From: Aphodosoma sp045614825 | GTDB lineage: Bacteria > Bacteroidota > Bacteroidia > Bacteroidales > Paludibacteraceae | Reading direction: 5' to 3' | Length of the DNA stretch: 23,877 bases | Assembly (NCBI GenBank): GCA_045614825.1 | Contig: JAZLDO010000110.1 | Span: forward strand, 1-23,877 | Shown here: in pieces, positions 8,137-15,364 of the stretch | Position numbering within the stretch: the stretch's first letter is position 1 | How the letters are laid out: every line of letters begins with the position of its first letter | Notes under the pieces: generated by a model | The model's input: the letters and a program-made list of their open reading frames with translations, nothing else | Databases searched by the model: none | What the model was told of the DNA's origin: nothing | Translations under genes and position numbers: made by a program

Positions 8137-9285
8137 ATGGCTTATTCTGATGATGAATTGTATATGATGCGGTGTTTGCAGTTGGCGGCTATGGCTGAGG
8201 GGCAAACGTCGCCTAATCCTATGGTGGGAGCAGTTGTTGTATGTGACGGTAAAATCATAGGGGAGGGGTATCATCATCGTGCTGGAGAGCCTCATGCTGA
8301 GCCTAATGCTATTAATTCGGTGAAGGATGAGGGGTTGTTGAAGTGTTCGACTTTGTATGTGTCGCTTGAACCTTGTTCGCATTGGGGTAAGACTCCACCA
8401 TGCGCTGATTTGATTGTTCGCAAAGGGTTGAAACGTGTGGTGATTGCTACGCTTGATCCTAATCCGAAGGTGGCGGGTCGTGGTGTGAAAATATTGCAAG
8501 ATGCGGGTATTGAGGTGACTGTGGGTGTGATGGAAGAGGAGGCGCGTTGGTTGAATCGTAGATTTATGACTGTGCAAGAGAAGGGACGTCCGTATGTGAT
8601 TTTGAAATGGGCTGAAACTGAGGATGGAATTATTGATGTGTGTCGTGAGGAGAAGGGTAATGGGCCAATAAAGATTAGTAATTCGGTGACTAAAACGCTT
8701 AATCATCAGGTGCGTGTGGAGGAGGATGCTATTATGGTGGCTACGAAGACGGCGTTGTTGGATGATCCACATTTGACGGTGACGAAGTGGACGGGTAAGA
8801 ATCCTGTGCGTGTGTTGTTGGATAGGACGTTGAGAGTGCCTGCTAATTATAGGATTTTTGATGGGGTAGCGAAGACGATTGTATTTACTAATGCACAATG
8901 CACAATTCACAATTCACAATTCACAATTCACAATTCACAATGTACAATTCACAATTCACAATATGCAGACTCCTCTGTCTTTTGGACACCTCTCCTAAAG
9001 CAGGGAAGGAATGTTGGTGATAATGTGGAGTTTGTGGGTGTTGAGTTTGATGATCGATTAATAGAGAGTGTGTTGGGCGAGTTGGCTAAGCGTGGTGTTA
9101 TGTCGGTGATTATTGAGGGTGGAGCGCAGTGGTTGCAGACGGTGATTGATTCGGGATTGTGGGATGAGGCGCGTGTGGAGCGTGGTCCGCACTCTATTCA
9201 ATGCATAATGAATAATGCAAAATGCACAATTGAAGAAGCACAAAATCTTTCACGAAATGGGGTGAAAGCACCAAAGATAGTATAG
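8137..9285 (+). CDS. ribD: Bifunctional riboflavin deaminase/reductase RibD with two heptamer-derived insertions
   Basis: The N-terminal domain is a zinc deaminase: His53 and Glu55 in HAEPNA and Cys80 and Cys89 in PCSHWGKTPPC. It deaminates the pyrimidine intermediate of riboflavin synthesis. The reductase domain (about 145-382) then reduces the ribose side chain with NADPH; LKWAETEDG and the C-terminal GVKAPKI are typical. Two stretches do not look like RibD. Residues about 253-276 (repeating QCTIHNS and QFTIHNS) are encoded by ten 7-mers. Residues 354-365, just before the conserved end, are encoded by five more. The gene stays open, so the insertions are in frame and probably form loops. 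No other riboflavin gene is nearby, and whether the enzyme remains active is not visible here. Confidence 0.93.
   Translation: MAYSDDELYMMRCLQLAAMAEGQTSPNPMVGAVVVCDGKIIGEGYHHRAGEPHAEPNAINSVKDEGLLKCSTLYVSLEPCSHWGKTPPCADLIVRKGLKRVVIATLDPNPKVAGRGVKILQDAGIEVTVGVMEEEARWLNRRFMTVQEKGRPYVILKWAETEDGIIDVCREEKGNGPIKISNSVTKTLNHQVRVEEDAIMVATKTALLDDPHLTVTKWTGKNPVRVLLDRTLRVPANYRIFDGVAKTIVFTNAQCTIHNSQFTIHNSQCTIHNSQYADSSVFWTPLLKQGRNVGDNVEFVGVEFDDRLIESVLGELAKRGVMSVIIEGGAQWLQTVIDSGLWDEARVERGPHSIQCIMNNAKCTIEEAQNLSRNGVKAPKIV
8893..8962. repeat. Ten-unit heptamer array (TCACAAT/GCACAAT) inside ribD
   Basis: The array reads GCACAAT twice, TCACAAT five times, GTACAAT once and TCACAAT twice: 70 nt with no break in register. 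It falls in the reductase domain, in a loop after the VFTNA strand. Confidence 0.97.
9196..9230. repeat. Five-unit degenerate heptamer array near the 3' end of ribD
   Basis: The units ATTCAAT, GCATAAT, GAATAAT, GCAAAAT and GCACAAT are consecutive. The words match those of the 8893 array, and the stretch encodes a low-complexity segment between the conserved WDEARVERG and GVKAPKI blocks. Confidence 0.8.
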
Positions 9286-9317
9286 GGTTTAGTGTACAGA
9301 GTATAGAGATTTTTTGT

Positions 9318-10730
9318 ATGGAATTGTTTTGGCAAATAGTTTATTATGCTTTTACGGCGTTGTATGTTTACACTGCATTGGTGGTGTTGACGGCTATTTT
9401 GTTGGAAAATCGTAATCCGGTGAAGACGCTTGGTTGGATTATGGTTATGATTCTATTGCCTATTGTGGGTATTGTGTTGTATGTGTTTATTGGTAAGAAT
9501 TTTCGTAGAAAAAAGATAATTAATAATAAGTTGCGTTTTCCTAATTTGGATGTCGCAGTTCGTTATTCGGATGAGTTAGAACGGTTTGATAAGGTGGCGA
9601 ATTTGTTGATGGAAACGGATGGTGCTCGTGTGTTGGGTGGCAATAAGGTGGATGTTTTTACGACTGGGGCAGATGCTTTTAAATCGTTGTATAATGATAT
9701 AGAGAGTGCTAAGGAGCATATTCATGTAGAGTTCTATATTATTGAGAATGATAAACTTGGGAATAGATTTAGGGAGTTGTTGGAACGTAAGGCGCGTGAG
9801 GGTGTGAGAGTGAGGGTGATTTATGACTACCTTGGTGGATGGAAGTTGCCTATTGCGTGGCGGATGTCGTTGAAGAATGCGGGGGCGTTTATTCATCCGT
9901 TTTTGGCTGCGGATAATTTTTTTAGATTCACGTTGTTGAATTATCGTAATCATCGTAAGGTGGTTGTTATTGATGGGAAGGTGGCTTATACTGGGGGGAT
10001 GAATTTGGCTGAGCGATATAGATGGGGTAATGGGTTGGGTTTGTGGCGCGATACGTTTGTGAGGGTTGAGGGGCCGGCGGTTCATTCGATGCAGTATTCG
10101 TTTTTGGTGGATTGGAGTTTTGTGGATGGGCGTGTGGTTACGGATAAGAAATATTATCCTGAGGTGGAGTATTTTGATGAGGGAGAGAAGGTGCAGGTGG
10201 TTACGTCGGGACCTGATTCGGATTGGTGTAGTATTATGCATGGTGTTGTGGCGGCAATATCGAAGGCTGAGAAGGAGATTTTGATACATACGCCTTATTA
10301 TATGCCTCCAGAGGCGGTGACTAATGCATTGGTGGCTACTGCGTTGTCGGGTGTTAGGGTGAGGGTGATGATTCCGGAACGGAATGACTCGAAGATTGTT
10401 GCGGCTGCGGGACGTAGTTATATTGAAGCTTTGTTAAGAGCTGGAGTTGAGGTTTATTATTATCAACATAACTTTTTGCATTCTAAAGCGATTGTAGTGG
10501 ATGGTTATTTGTCGATTGTGGGTACGGCAAATATGGATCATCGTTCGTATGAGCAGAATTTTGAGATTGCGGCGTTTGTGTATGGGGAGAAGACGGCGAG
10601 ATGTTTGGTTGAGGGGTTTGAGAGGGATATGGAGTCGTCGCGTCAGTTGAATGTGAATCTTTGGCGTCATAGGAAGTGGTATAAGAGATATGTGGAGTCG
10701 TTGGCGAGGTTGATTTCGCCTCTTTTGTAG
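9318..10730 (+). CDS. cls: Cardiolipin synthase (phospholipase D family)
   Basis: The enzyme joins two phosphatidylglycerol molecules (or uses a related donor) to make cardiolipin at the inner membrane. Two N-terminal membrane segments (about 4-30 and 36-58) precede two phospholipase D catalytic motifs. The first is H-R-K-x4-D with His212, Lys214 and Asp219; the second is H-S-K-x4-D with His388, Lys390 and Asp395. Each is followed by the GG/GT-x-N signature. The length of 470 residues is normal for bacterial Cls. It starts 32 nt after ribD and is probably cotranscribed. The coding strand is strikingly G-rich and C-poor, which opens long but meaningless frames on the other strand. Confidence 0.94.
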   Translation: MELFWQIVYYAFTALYVYTALVVLTAILLENRNPVKTLGWIMVMILLPIVGIVLYVFIGKNFRRKKIINNKLRFPNLDVAVRYSDELERFDKVANLLMETDGARVLGGNKVDVFTTGADAFKSLYNDIESAKEHIHVEFYIIENDKLGNRFRELLERKAREGVRVRVIYDYLGGWKLPIAWRMSLKNAGAFIHPFLAADNFFRFTLLNYRNHRKVVVIDGKVAYTGGMNLAERYRWGNGLGLWRDTFVRVEGPAVHSMQYSFLVDWSFVDGRVVTDKKYYPEVEYFDEGEKVQVVTSGPDSDWCSIMHGVVAAISKAEKEILIHTPYYMPPEAVTNALVATALSGVRVRVMIPERNDSKIVAAAGRSYIEALLRAGVEVYYYQHNFLHSKAIVVDGYLSIVGTANMDHRSYEQNFEIAAFVYGEKTARCLVEGFERDMESSRQLNVNLWRHRKWYKRYVESLARLISPLL

Positions 10731-10732
10731 GA

Positions 10733-10842
10733 GGCTTATTGTATTTTTGAAGGTATAGTGAGGGTATGGTTATCCTATGAAGAAGGTAGGGTAAAGGTTG
10801 CTGTTTGGTGGGGTGTTTTTTGGGGGGCTTATTGTATTTTTT
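10733..10842. repeat. Direct repeat flanking the cls/ABC permease spacer
   Basis: GGCTTATTGTATTTTT occurs at 10733-10748 and again at 10826-10841, 93 bp apart, and both copies end TTGA with a one-T difference. The spacer between them is G/T-rich and shows no gene, promoter box or hairpin. Confidence 0.75.
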
Positions 10843-10866
10843 GAGTAATTTTTTTTGGGATGAAAT

Positions 10867-12186
10867 ATGAGTAAAATTGGTTTGATAATTTTACGTGAAT
10901 ATCGTAATCGGGTGGTGAAAAAGTCGTTTTTGTTGATGACTTTTTTGACTCCGGTGTTGATGGCGGCATTGATTGTTGTGCCTGTTTGGTTGTCGTCGAT
11001 AAAGGATGATGAGGAACGTGTGATGGCTGTGGTGGATCAGACGGGGTTGTATGTGGATTTTTTTGAGGAGTTGGTGTGTGAGGATTGTGTTTTTGAAGTT
11101 GTTAGGGAGCAGGGAGCAGGGGATAAGGAGCAGGGAATAGGTGTTGATTCTCAACTTTTAACTGATTATAGTGCATTTGTTTTGATTAGTGGAGATTTGT
11201 CGGTTGATGCGAATGGTTTGACGATTTATAGTGAAAAACAGGTGCCAAGTAGTATTCGTCGTTTTATTGAGACGTCGTTGGAGGATTATATTGAGGAGCA
11301 GAAATTGGCGTCGTATAATATTCCTAAGTTAAAGGAGATGATAGGTGAGGCTCAAGTGGATATAAGGGCAACGACATATAAGTTGAGTGAAGAGGGTGTT
11401 ACGACTTCTGATTCGGATATTGCGTCGGTTATTGGAATGTTGACTACGATGTTGATATATATGTTTATTTTTGTGAGTGGAGCTCAAGTGATGAATTCGG
11501 TTGTGCAGGAGAAGGTGAATAGAATTGTGGAGGTGATGATTTGTTCGGTGAAACCGTGGGAGTTGATGTGGGGGAAGATTATTGCTGTTGGGTTGACTTG
11601 TTTGACGCAGATGGCTTTGTGGGCAGTGTTGACTATGATGATTGTGGGGGTTGCAATGGGTGTGATGAATTTGGATTTGGGCGCACTTGGTATGGCTCAA
11701 TCGTCGATGTCGGGGATGCCTACGGAGATGGGGAATTTGTCGGTGTTGAGTGTGATTGATTCGGTAAATTGGTCTTTCGTGTTGATTATGTTCGTGGTTT
11801 ATTTTATTGGGGGGTATTTGTTGTATTCGTCGTTGTTTGCGGCTATAGGAGCGTCGGTTGATAATGAGGCTGATACGAATCAGTTCATGATGCCAATTAC
11901 GATAATAGTGTTGTTTGCGTTGTATGCAGGTATTTATAGTGCAGAAAATCCTGATGGTCCGTTGGCTTTTTGGTGTTCGATGATACCATTTACATCGCCG
12001 ATAGTGATGATGGTTAGAGTGCCGTTTGATGTGCCAATGTGGCAGTTGGGTGTGTCGTTGGGATTGTTGGCTCTTACGATTGTTGGTACTATATGGTTGT
12101 CGGCTAAGATATATCGAGTGGGAATATTGATGTATGGCAAAAAGCCTACGTTGAAGGAAATAATTAAGTGGATAAAATATAATTAG
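10867..12186 (+). CDS. ABC-2 type transporter permease (NatB-like)
   Basis: The topology is that of ABC-2/NatB-like exporters. One membrane segment lies at about residues 20-44 after the cytoplasmic start MSKIGLIILREYRNR. A large extracytoplasmic domain follows (about 45-190), then five or so membrane segments (about 190-425). The motif MNSVVQEKVNRIVEVMICS is typical of the coupling region of this family. The substrate cannot be told. No ATP-binding subunit is encoded in the window, so the partner must be elsewhere. Residues about 80-92 (EQGAGDKEQGIG) are encoded by a heptamer array and look like an insertion in the extracytoplasmic domain. The start is 136 nt after cls. Confidence 0.85.
   Translation: MSKIGLIILREYRNRVVKKSFLLMTFLTPVLMAALIVVPVWLSSIKDDEERVMAVVDQTGLYVDFFEELVCEDCVFEVVREQGAGDKEQGIGVDSQLLTDYSAFVLISGDLSVDANGLTIYSEKQVPSSIRRFIETSLEDYIEEQKLASYNIPKLKEMIGEAQVDIRATTYKLSEEGVTTSDSDIASVIGMLTTMLIYMFIFVSGAQVMNSVVQEKVNRIVEVMICSVKPWELMWGKIIAVGLTCLTQMALWAVLTMMIVGVAMGVMNLDLGALGMAQSSMSGMPTEMGNLSVLSVIDSVNWSFVLIMFVVYFIGGYLLYSSLFAAIGASVDNEADTNQFMMPITIIVLFALYAGIYSAENPDGPLAFWCSMIPFTSPIVMMVRVPFDVPMWQLGVSLGLLALTIVGTIWLSAKIYRVGILMYGKKPTLKEIIKWIKYN
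11105..11139. repeat. Five-unit heptamer array (GGGAGCA type) inside the ABC permease gene
   Basis: The units GGGAGCA, GGGAGCA, GGGGATA, AGGAGCA and GGGAATA are consecutive. The following ATTCTCA and ACTTTTA (11147-11160) resemble the TCTCAAC word class and keep the same register. Confidence 0.85.
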
Positions 12187-12229
12187 GAATTAGGAATTAG
12201 GAGTTAGAAGTGAGGAGTTAGGAGTGGGA
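12181..12229. repeat. Seven-unit heptamer array starting at the stop codon of the ABC permease gene
   Basis: AATTAGG three times is followed by AGTTAGA, AGTGAGG, AGTTAGG and AGTGGGA. The first unit contains the TAG stop codon (12184-12186), so the array begins in the last coding bases. It fills most of the spacer before the next gene. Confidence 0.92.
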
Positions 12230-12260
12230 AATGCTAGAATTTAAAAATAAATAATAGATA

Positions 12261-14021
12261 ATGAGGAGTGATTTTCGACTTAAAATAGGTATTTCGTCAG
12301 GTTGGTGGGAAGAGGCTCACCGATTGGTGCCTGCATATGTGCAATGTATAATTGACGCAGGAGCTACGCCGGTGGTGTTTCCTGTGACCGATAATGAGCA
12401 GATATTGAATAATTTGCTTGATATGGTGGATGGCTTGCTGTTGACTGGCGGTGGGGATATTGACCCTAAGTATTGGGGCGAAGAGTTGATGCCACAAAGT
12501 GGTAAACCATGCGCATTGAGAGATGAGTTCGACTTGGCGTTGGTGCGTTTGGCTCGTCGACGTTGTATGCCAGTGTTGGGGATTTGTCGTGGTATGCAGG
12601 CAATGAATATTGAGTTTGGAGGTGATATATATCAAGATATTTATACGCAATTGGATAATGCACAATGCACAATGCACAATGCACAATTTAATTGTGAAGG
12701 AAAAGATGAAACAGAAGGTTTTAATTCCTCACTTTTAAACCATTCACAAGGAGATCAACCTCGTAGTGAGGTGGCTCATGAGGTGGAATTGGCTCCGGGG
12801 TCGTTGATTGCGAGGGTGATGGGTAAGCGAGTGGTTGGGGTGAATACATACCATCATCAGTCGTTGAGAAAAATAGCGCCATCGTGTCGTGCTGTGGGAT
12901 TTGCGCCAGATAGTATAGTAGAGGCGATAGAAGTGTCAGGATATAAGATGATTGGTGTGCAATGGCATCCAGAAAATCTATATAAAGAGCATCCAGAGCA
13001 AAAGGCTTTGTTTGATTGGTTGATGGAGGAGGCAGAGGTGTATGGTCGTGCTAGAGAGTTGCATCGTACGTCGCCTGTGGTTGATACACATACAGATACG
13101 CCAATGGTGTGGACTGAGACAACGGACCTTGGGGAGCGTCAGAATCCAGAAGATGTGAAGGTTGACTTTGTGAAGATGAAGGATGGCGATGTGGCATTGA
13201 CATTCATGGTTGCTTATTTGCCACAAGAGTCACTTGAGGATGCAGATTATAAACAAAAGGCACAAGAGGCGCATGATGTGGCGGTGGATACGTTTGTCCG
13301 TTTGCGTGAGCAGGTGGATAGGCGTCCTGAGTTGGTGGGATTTAGTTCTCAACTCTCAATTTTCAACTCTCAACTTTCAAGTGTTTGTTTTGGTTTGGAG
13401 AATGGATTTGCATTGGCAGGTGATATTCGCAATGTGGAGAAATTCTATAATATGGGAGTGCGTTATATAACACTTTGTCATAATGGAGATAACGATTTAT
13501 GTGACTCGGCACGTGGCAAGGGTACGCATGGTGGTTTGTCGGATTTTGGGCGTGAGGTGATTCGTGAGATGAATAGATTGGGCATGATGGTGGATGTATC
13601 GCATGCGGCAGATTCGACTATCGAACAGGCAATAGAGTATAGTAATCAGCCAATTATAGCTACACACACATCGGCAAAGGCGTTGTGCGACCATCCGCGC
13701 AATATGAGCGACGAACTCATTGTGAAATTGGCACAGAGTGGGGGGCGTATACACGTTTGTTTGTATAACTATTTTCTTGCAAAAGATGGTCGTGCAGATA
13801 TAAATACGATTTGTGACCATATTGATCATATCGTGAAATTGGTTGGAAGTGAGTATGTTGGTATTGGATCGGATTTTGATGGTGGTGGCGGAGTGTTGGG
13901 ATGTAACGACTCGAGCGAGTTGATAAATATCACGATGGAACTTATTCGTCGTGGGTATTCGGATAATGACATTAAAAATATTATGGGTGCAGGATTTGTA
14001 AAATATTATTCAAGAATATGA
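12261..14021 (+). CDS. Fused C26 gamma-glutamyl hydrolase-like amidotransferase and M19 membrane-dipeptidase-like protein
   Basis: Residues about 5-255 are a class I glutamine-amidotransferase-like domain of the C26/PuuD type: LTGGGDIDP, the nucleophile Cys109 in GICRGMQ, and His236/Glu238 in QWHPE. Residues about 270-586 are a renal-dipeptidase-like (M19) domain. Its metal-ligand motifs are all present: H277-x-D279, the Glu in LENGFA, His in VDVSHA, His in THTSAKALCDHPRN, and Asp in GSDFDG. Together they suggest hydrolysis of gamma-glutamyl and then dipeptide bonds, perhaps in glutathione or peptide turnover; this is inferred. There is no clear signal peptide. Two heptamer arrays (residues 134-143 and 363-374) insert low-complexity loops. 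The TGA stop overlaps the next ATG by 4 nt, so the two genes are probably translationally coupled. Confidence 0.87.
   Translation: MRSDFRLKIGISSGWWEEAHRLVPAYVQCIIDAGATPVVFPVTDNEQILNNLLDMVDGLLLTGGGDIDPKYWGEELMPQSGKPCALRDEFDLALVRLARRRCMPVLGICRGMQAMNIEFGGDIYQDIYTQLDNAQCTMHNAQFNCEGKDETEGFNSSLLNHSQGDQPRSEVAHEVELAPGSLIARVMGKRVVGVNTYHHQSLRKIAPSCRAVGFAPDSIVEAIEVSGYKMIGVQWHPENLYKEHPEQKALFDWLMEEAEVYGRARELHRTSPVVDTHTDTPMVWTETTDLGERQNPEDVKVDFVKMKDGDVALTFMVAYLPQESLEDADYKQKAQEAHDVAVDTFVRLREQVDRRPELVGFSSQLSIFNSQLSSVCFGLENGFALAGDIRNVEKFYNMGVRYITLCHNGDNDLCDSARGKGTHGGLSDFGREVIREMNRLGMMVDVSHAADSTIEQAIEYSNQPIIATHTSAKALCDHPRNMSDELIVKLAQSGGRIHVCLYNYFLAKDGRADINTICDHIDHIVKLVGSEYVGIGSDFDGGGGVLGCNDSSELINITMELIRRGYSDNDIKNIMGAGFVKYYSRI
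12660..12687. repeat. Heptamer array (GCACAAT)4 inside the C26 domain
   Basis: Four exact GCACAAT units encode NAQCTMHNAQ, between the conserved QDIYTQL stretch and HSQGDQPR. The word is the same as the one in ribD 3.7 kb upstream. Confidence 0.95.
13347..13381. repeat. Five-unit heptamer array (TCTCAAC/TTTCAAC type) inside the M19 domain
   Basis: The units TCTCAAC, TCTCAAT, TTTCAAC, TCTCAAC and TTTCAAG are consecutive and encode SQLSIFNSQLSS, just before the metal-binding LENGFA motif. The word class recurs in the intergenic array near 14607-14683. Confidence 0.93.
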
Positions 14022-14551
14022 AAAAAACATTGATTTTGATATTATGCATTGCGTGCAGTGCATTGAGCATTAGTGTAATAGCTCAAGATGATTATGATAT
14101 GCAATTTGTAACAGATACTCTTTTGGTACAGGAAGACTCTGTTGAAGTGAAATTGTCAACACGGGATTATTTGAATCTTTTGATGACTCCCGATTCATTG
14201 ACAGGGGCAGTGATGAATATTTATCAAGATTCGGCAATATTTGCTGTGATAGATAAAAAATTATTAGGCGAAGCAGAAGAGATGAAGGGTTTTCGTATTC
14301 AGATATTTTCGAGCAATCGTGGGGCTTCGGCACGCGAGCGAGCTTTTGAGATAAAAGATATTTTAGTTTCGAAGCATCCAAAATTGGCAGATGAAATTTA
14401 TATTACTTATACATCGCCATTTTGGAAAGTTCGTATAGGTAATTGTACCACTAATGCTAAAGCGCAAGAATTGCGACAATGGATTATTGCTGAATTTCCT
14501 GAATTTACAACTGAGACATATATTGTACCAAGTATGATATACGTTTATTAG
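14018..14551 (+). CDS. Secreted SPOR-domain protein
   Basis: A 177-residue protein with a signal peptide (about 1-22, ending IAQ). After a linker, residues about 89-172 resemble a SPOR domain: GFRIQIFSS, then a helix with ARERAFEIKD, then YITYTSPFWKVRIGN and a final helix. SPOR domains bind denuded peptidoglycan glycan strands, often at division sites; location in the periplasm is inferred. The start codon lies inside the end of the dipeptidase gene (ATGA overlap). From memory, a SPOR protein gene beside folE is common in Bacteroides relatives. Part of the signal-peptide coding sequence (14046-14073) itself has a weak 7-bp rhythm. Confidence 0.82.
   Translation: MKKTLILILCIACSALSISVIAQDDYDMQFVTDTLLVQEDSVEVKLSTRDYLNLLMTPDSLTGAVMNIYQDSAIFAVIDKKLLGEAEEMKGFRIQIFSSNRGASARERAFEIKDILVSKHPKLADEIYITYTSPFWKVRIGNCTTNAKAQELRQWIIAEFPEFTTETYIVPSMIYVY
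14046..14073. repeat. Weak heptamer periodicity in the SPOR signal-peptide codons
   Basis: GCATTGC, GTGCAGT, GCATTGA and GCATTAG are consecutive 7-mers that resemble the GCATTGT word at 7803 and the reverse complement of GCACAAT. With only four degenerate units, chance is possible. Confidence 0.4.
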
Positions 14552-14683
14552 GGAGTAAGGAGTAGGGAGTAAGGAGTAGGGAGTAAGGACTAGGAGTAAG
14601 AAGTTATTCTCAACTCTCAATTTTCAATTTTATCGCCAAAGGCTCAAAGACCTTCGGTTCTCAATTTTCAACTCTCAATTTGA
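14551..14683. repeat. Two adjoining heptamer arrays filling the SPOR/folE spacer
   Basis: 14551-14592 is GGGAGTA and AGGAGTA alternating, ending in AGGACTA, and its first base is the last base of the TAG stop codon. 14607-14683 continues with TTCTCAA, CTCTCAA, TTTTCAA and later AATTTTC, AACTCTC units, broken by a short GC-richer stretch (about 14632-14656) that can form a small hairpin. The second array ends 3 nt before the folE start codon. No promoter box is seen. Confidence 0.92.
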
Positions 14684-14686
14684 AAT

Positions 14687-15271
14687 ATGGATTTTATAAA
14701 TTTATCAGAGCAACAGAGTGTTACTGACAAAATAGCAGAGCACTACAAAGAGATATTGCGCCTTTTGGGCGAAGATGTCGAGCGTGAAGGTTTGATAAAA
14801 ACCCCTCAACGTGTAGCAAAAGCAATGCAATTTATTACACAAGGTTATTATCAAAAGCCTGAAGATATATTGCGTTCGGCTATATTTCATGAGGATTATC
14901 ACCAAATGGTACTTGTTAAAGATATAGAATTTTATTCTATGTGCGAGCATCATATGTTACCATTTTTTGGTAAAGTGCATGTGGCATATATACCTAATCA
15001 TCATGTTACGGGATTGAGTAAAATTGCACGAGTTGTGGATGTTATATCACATCGTTTGCAATTGCAAGAGCGTATGACTTTGCAAATTAAGGATTGTATT
15101 CAAGAGACTTTGAATCCACTTGGTGTGATGGTAGTGGTTGAGGCTCAGCATATGTGCATGCAAATGCGTGGTGTGCAAAAGCAAAATTCTATAACTATTA
15201 CTAGCGATTTTACAGGAGCTTTCGAGAGTGCAAAAACTCGTGAAGAGTTTATGAATCTTATTAGAAAGTGA
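14687..15271 (+). CDS. folE: GTP cyclohydrolase I (FolE)
   Basis: The enzyme opens GTP to 7,8-dihydroneopterin triphosphate, the first step of folate (and often queuosine precursor) synthesis. The 194-residue length fits type I. The zinc ligands are visible as Cys86 and His89 in MCEHHMLP and Cys157 in HMCMQMRGV. KTPQRVAKA near the N terminus and HHVTGLSKIAR in the middle are family signatures. The start ATG follows a heptamer array by 3 nt and has no evident ribosome binding site. It is probably read with the upstream SPOR and dipeptidase genes, because no promoter or terminator separates them. Confidence 0.97.
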   Translation: MDFINLSEQQSVTDKIAEHYKEILRLLGEDVEREGLIKTPQRVAKAMQFITQGYYQKPEDILRSAIFHEDYHQMVLVKDIEFYSMCEHHMLPFFGKVHVAYIPNHHVTGLSKIARVVDVISHRLQLQERMTLQIKDCIQETLNPLGVMVVVEAQHMCMQMRGVQKQNSITITSDFTGAFESAKTREEFMNLIRK

Positions 15272-15364
15272 AATATGAGATACGAGATATTTAGATATTT
15301 ATTTGGCATTGTTTTTGTACTATCATAGATAAAGTCTTATATCTTGTTACTAAATATTTGTATT

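Noticed and set aside
8104..8910. Minus-strand frame of 268 codons over ribD
   Set aside because: Shadow of ribD caused by base skew; its composition is unlike a real protein.
8893..8962. CRISPR-like array
   Set aside because: Units are 7 bp with no spacers and no cas gene is near.
9576..10289. Long open frame on the minus strand inside cls (237 codons)
   Set aside because: It is rich in His, Pro, Asn and Ile as expected from the complement of a G/T-rich gene, has no recognisable motif, and overlaps a clear cardiolipin synthase.
15344..15364. Upstream TTG start for rpoN
   Set aside because: It would add MLLNICI before the conserved N terminus; ATG 15365 fits the family.
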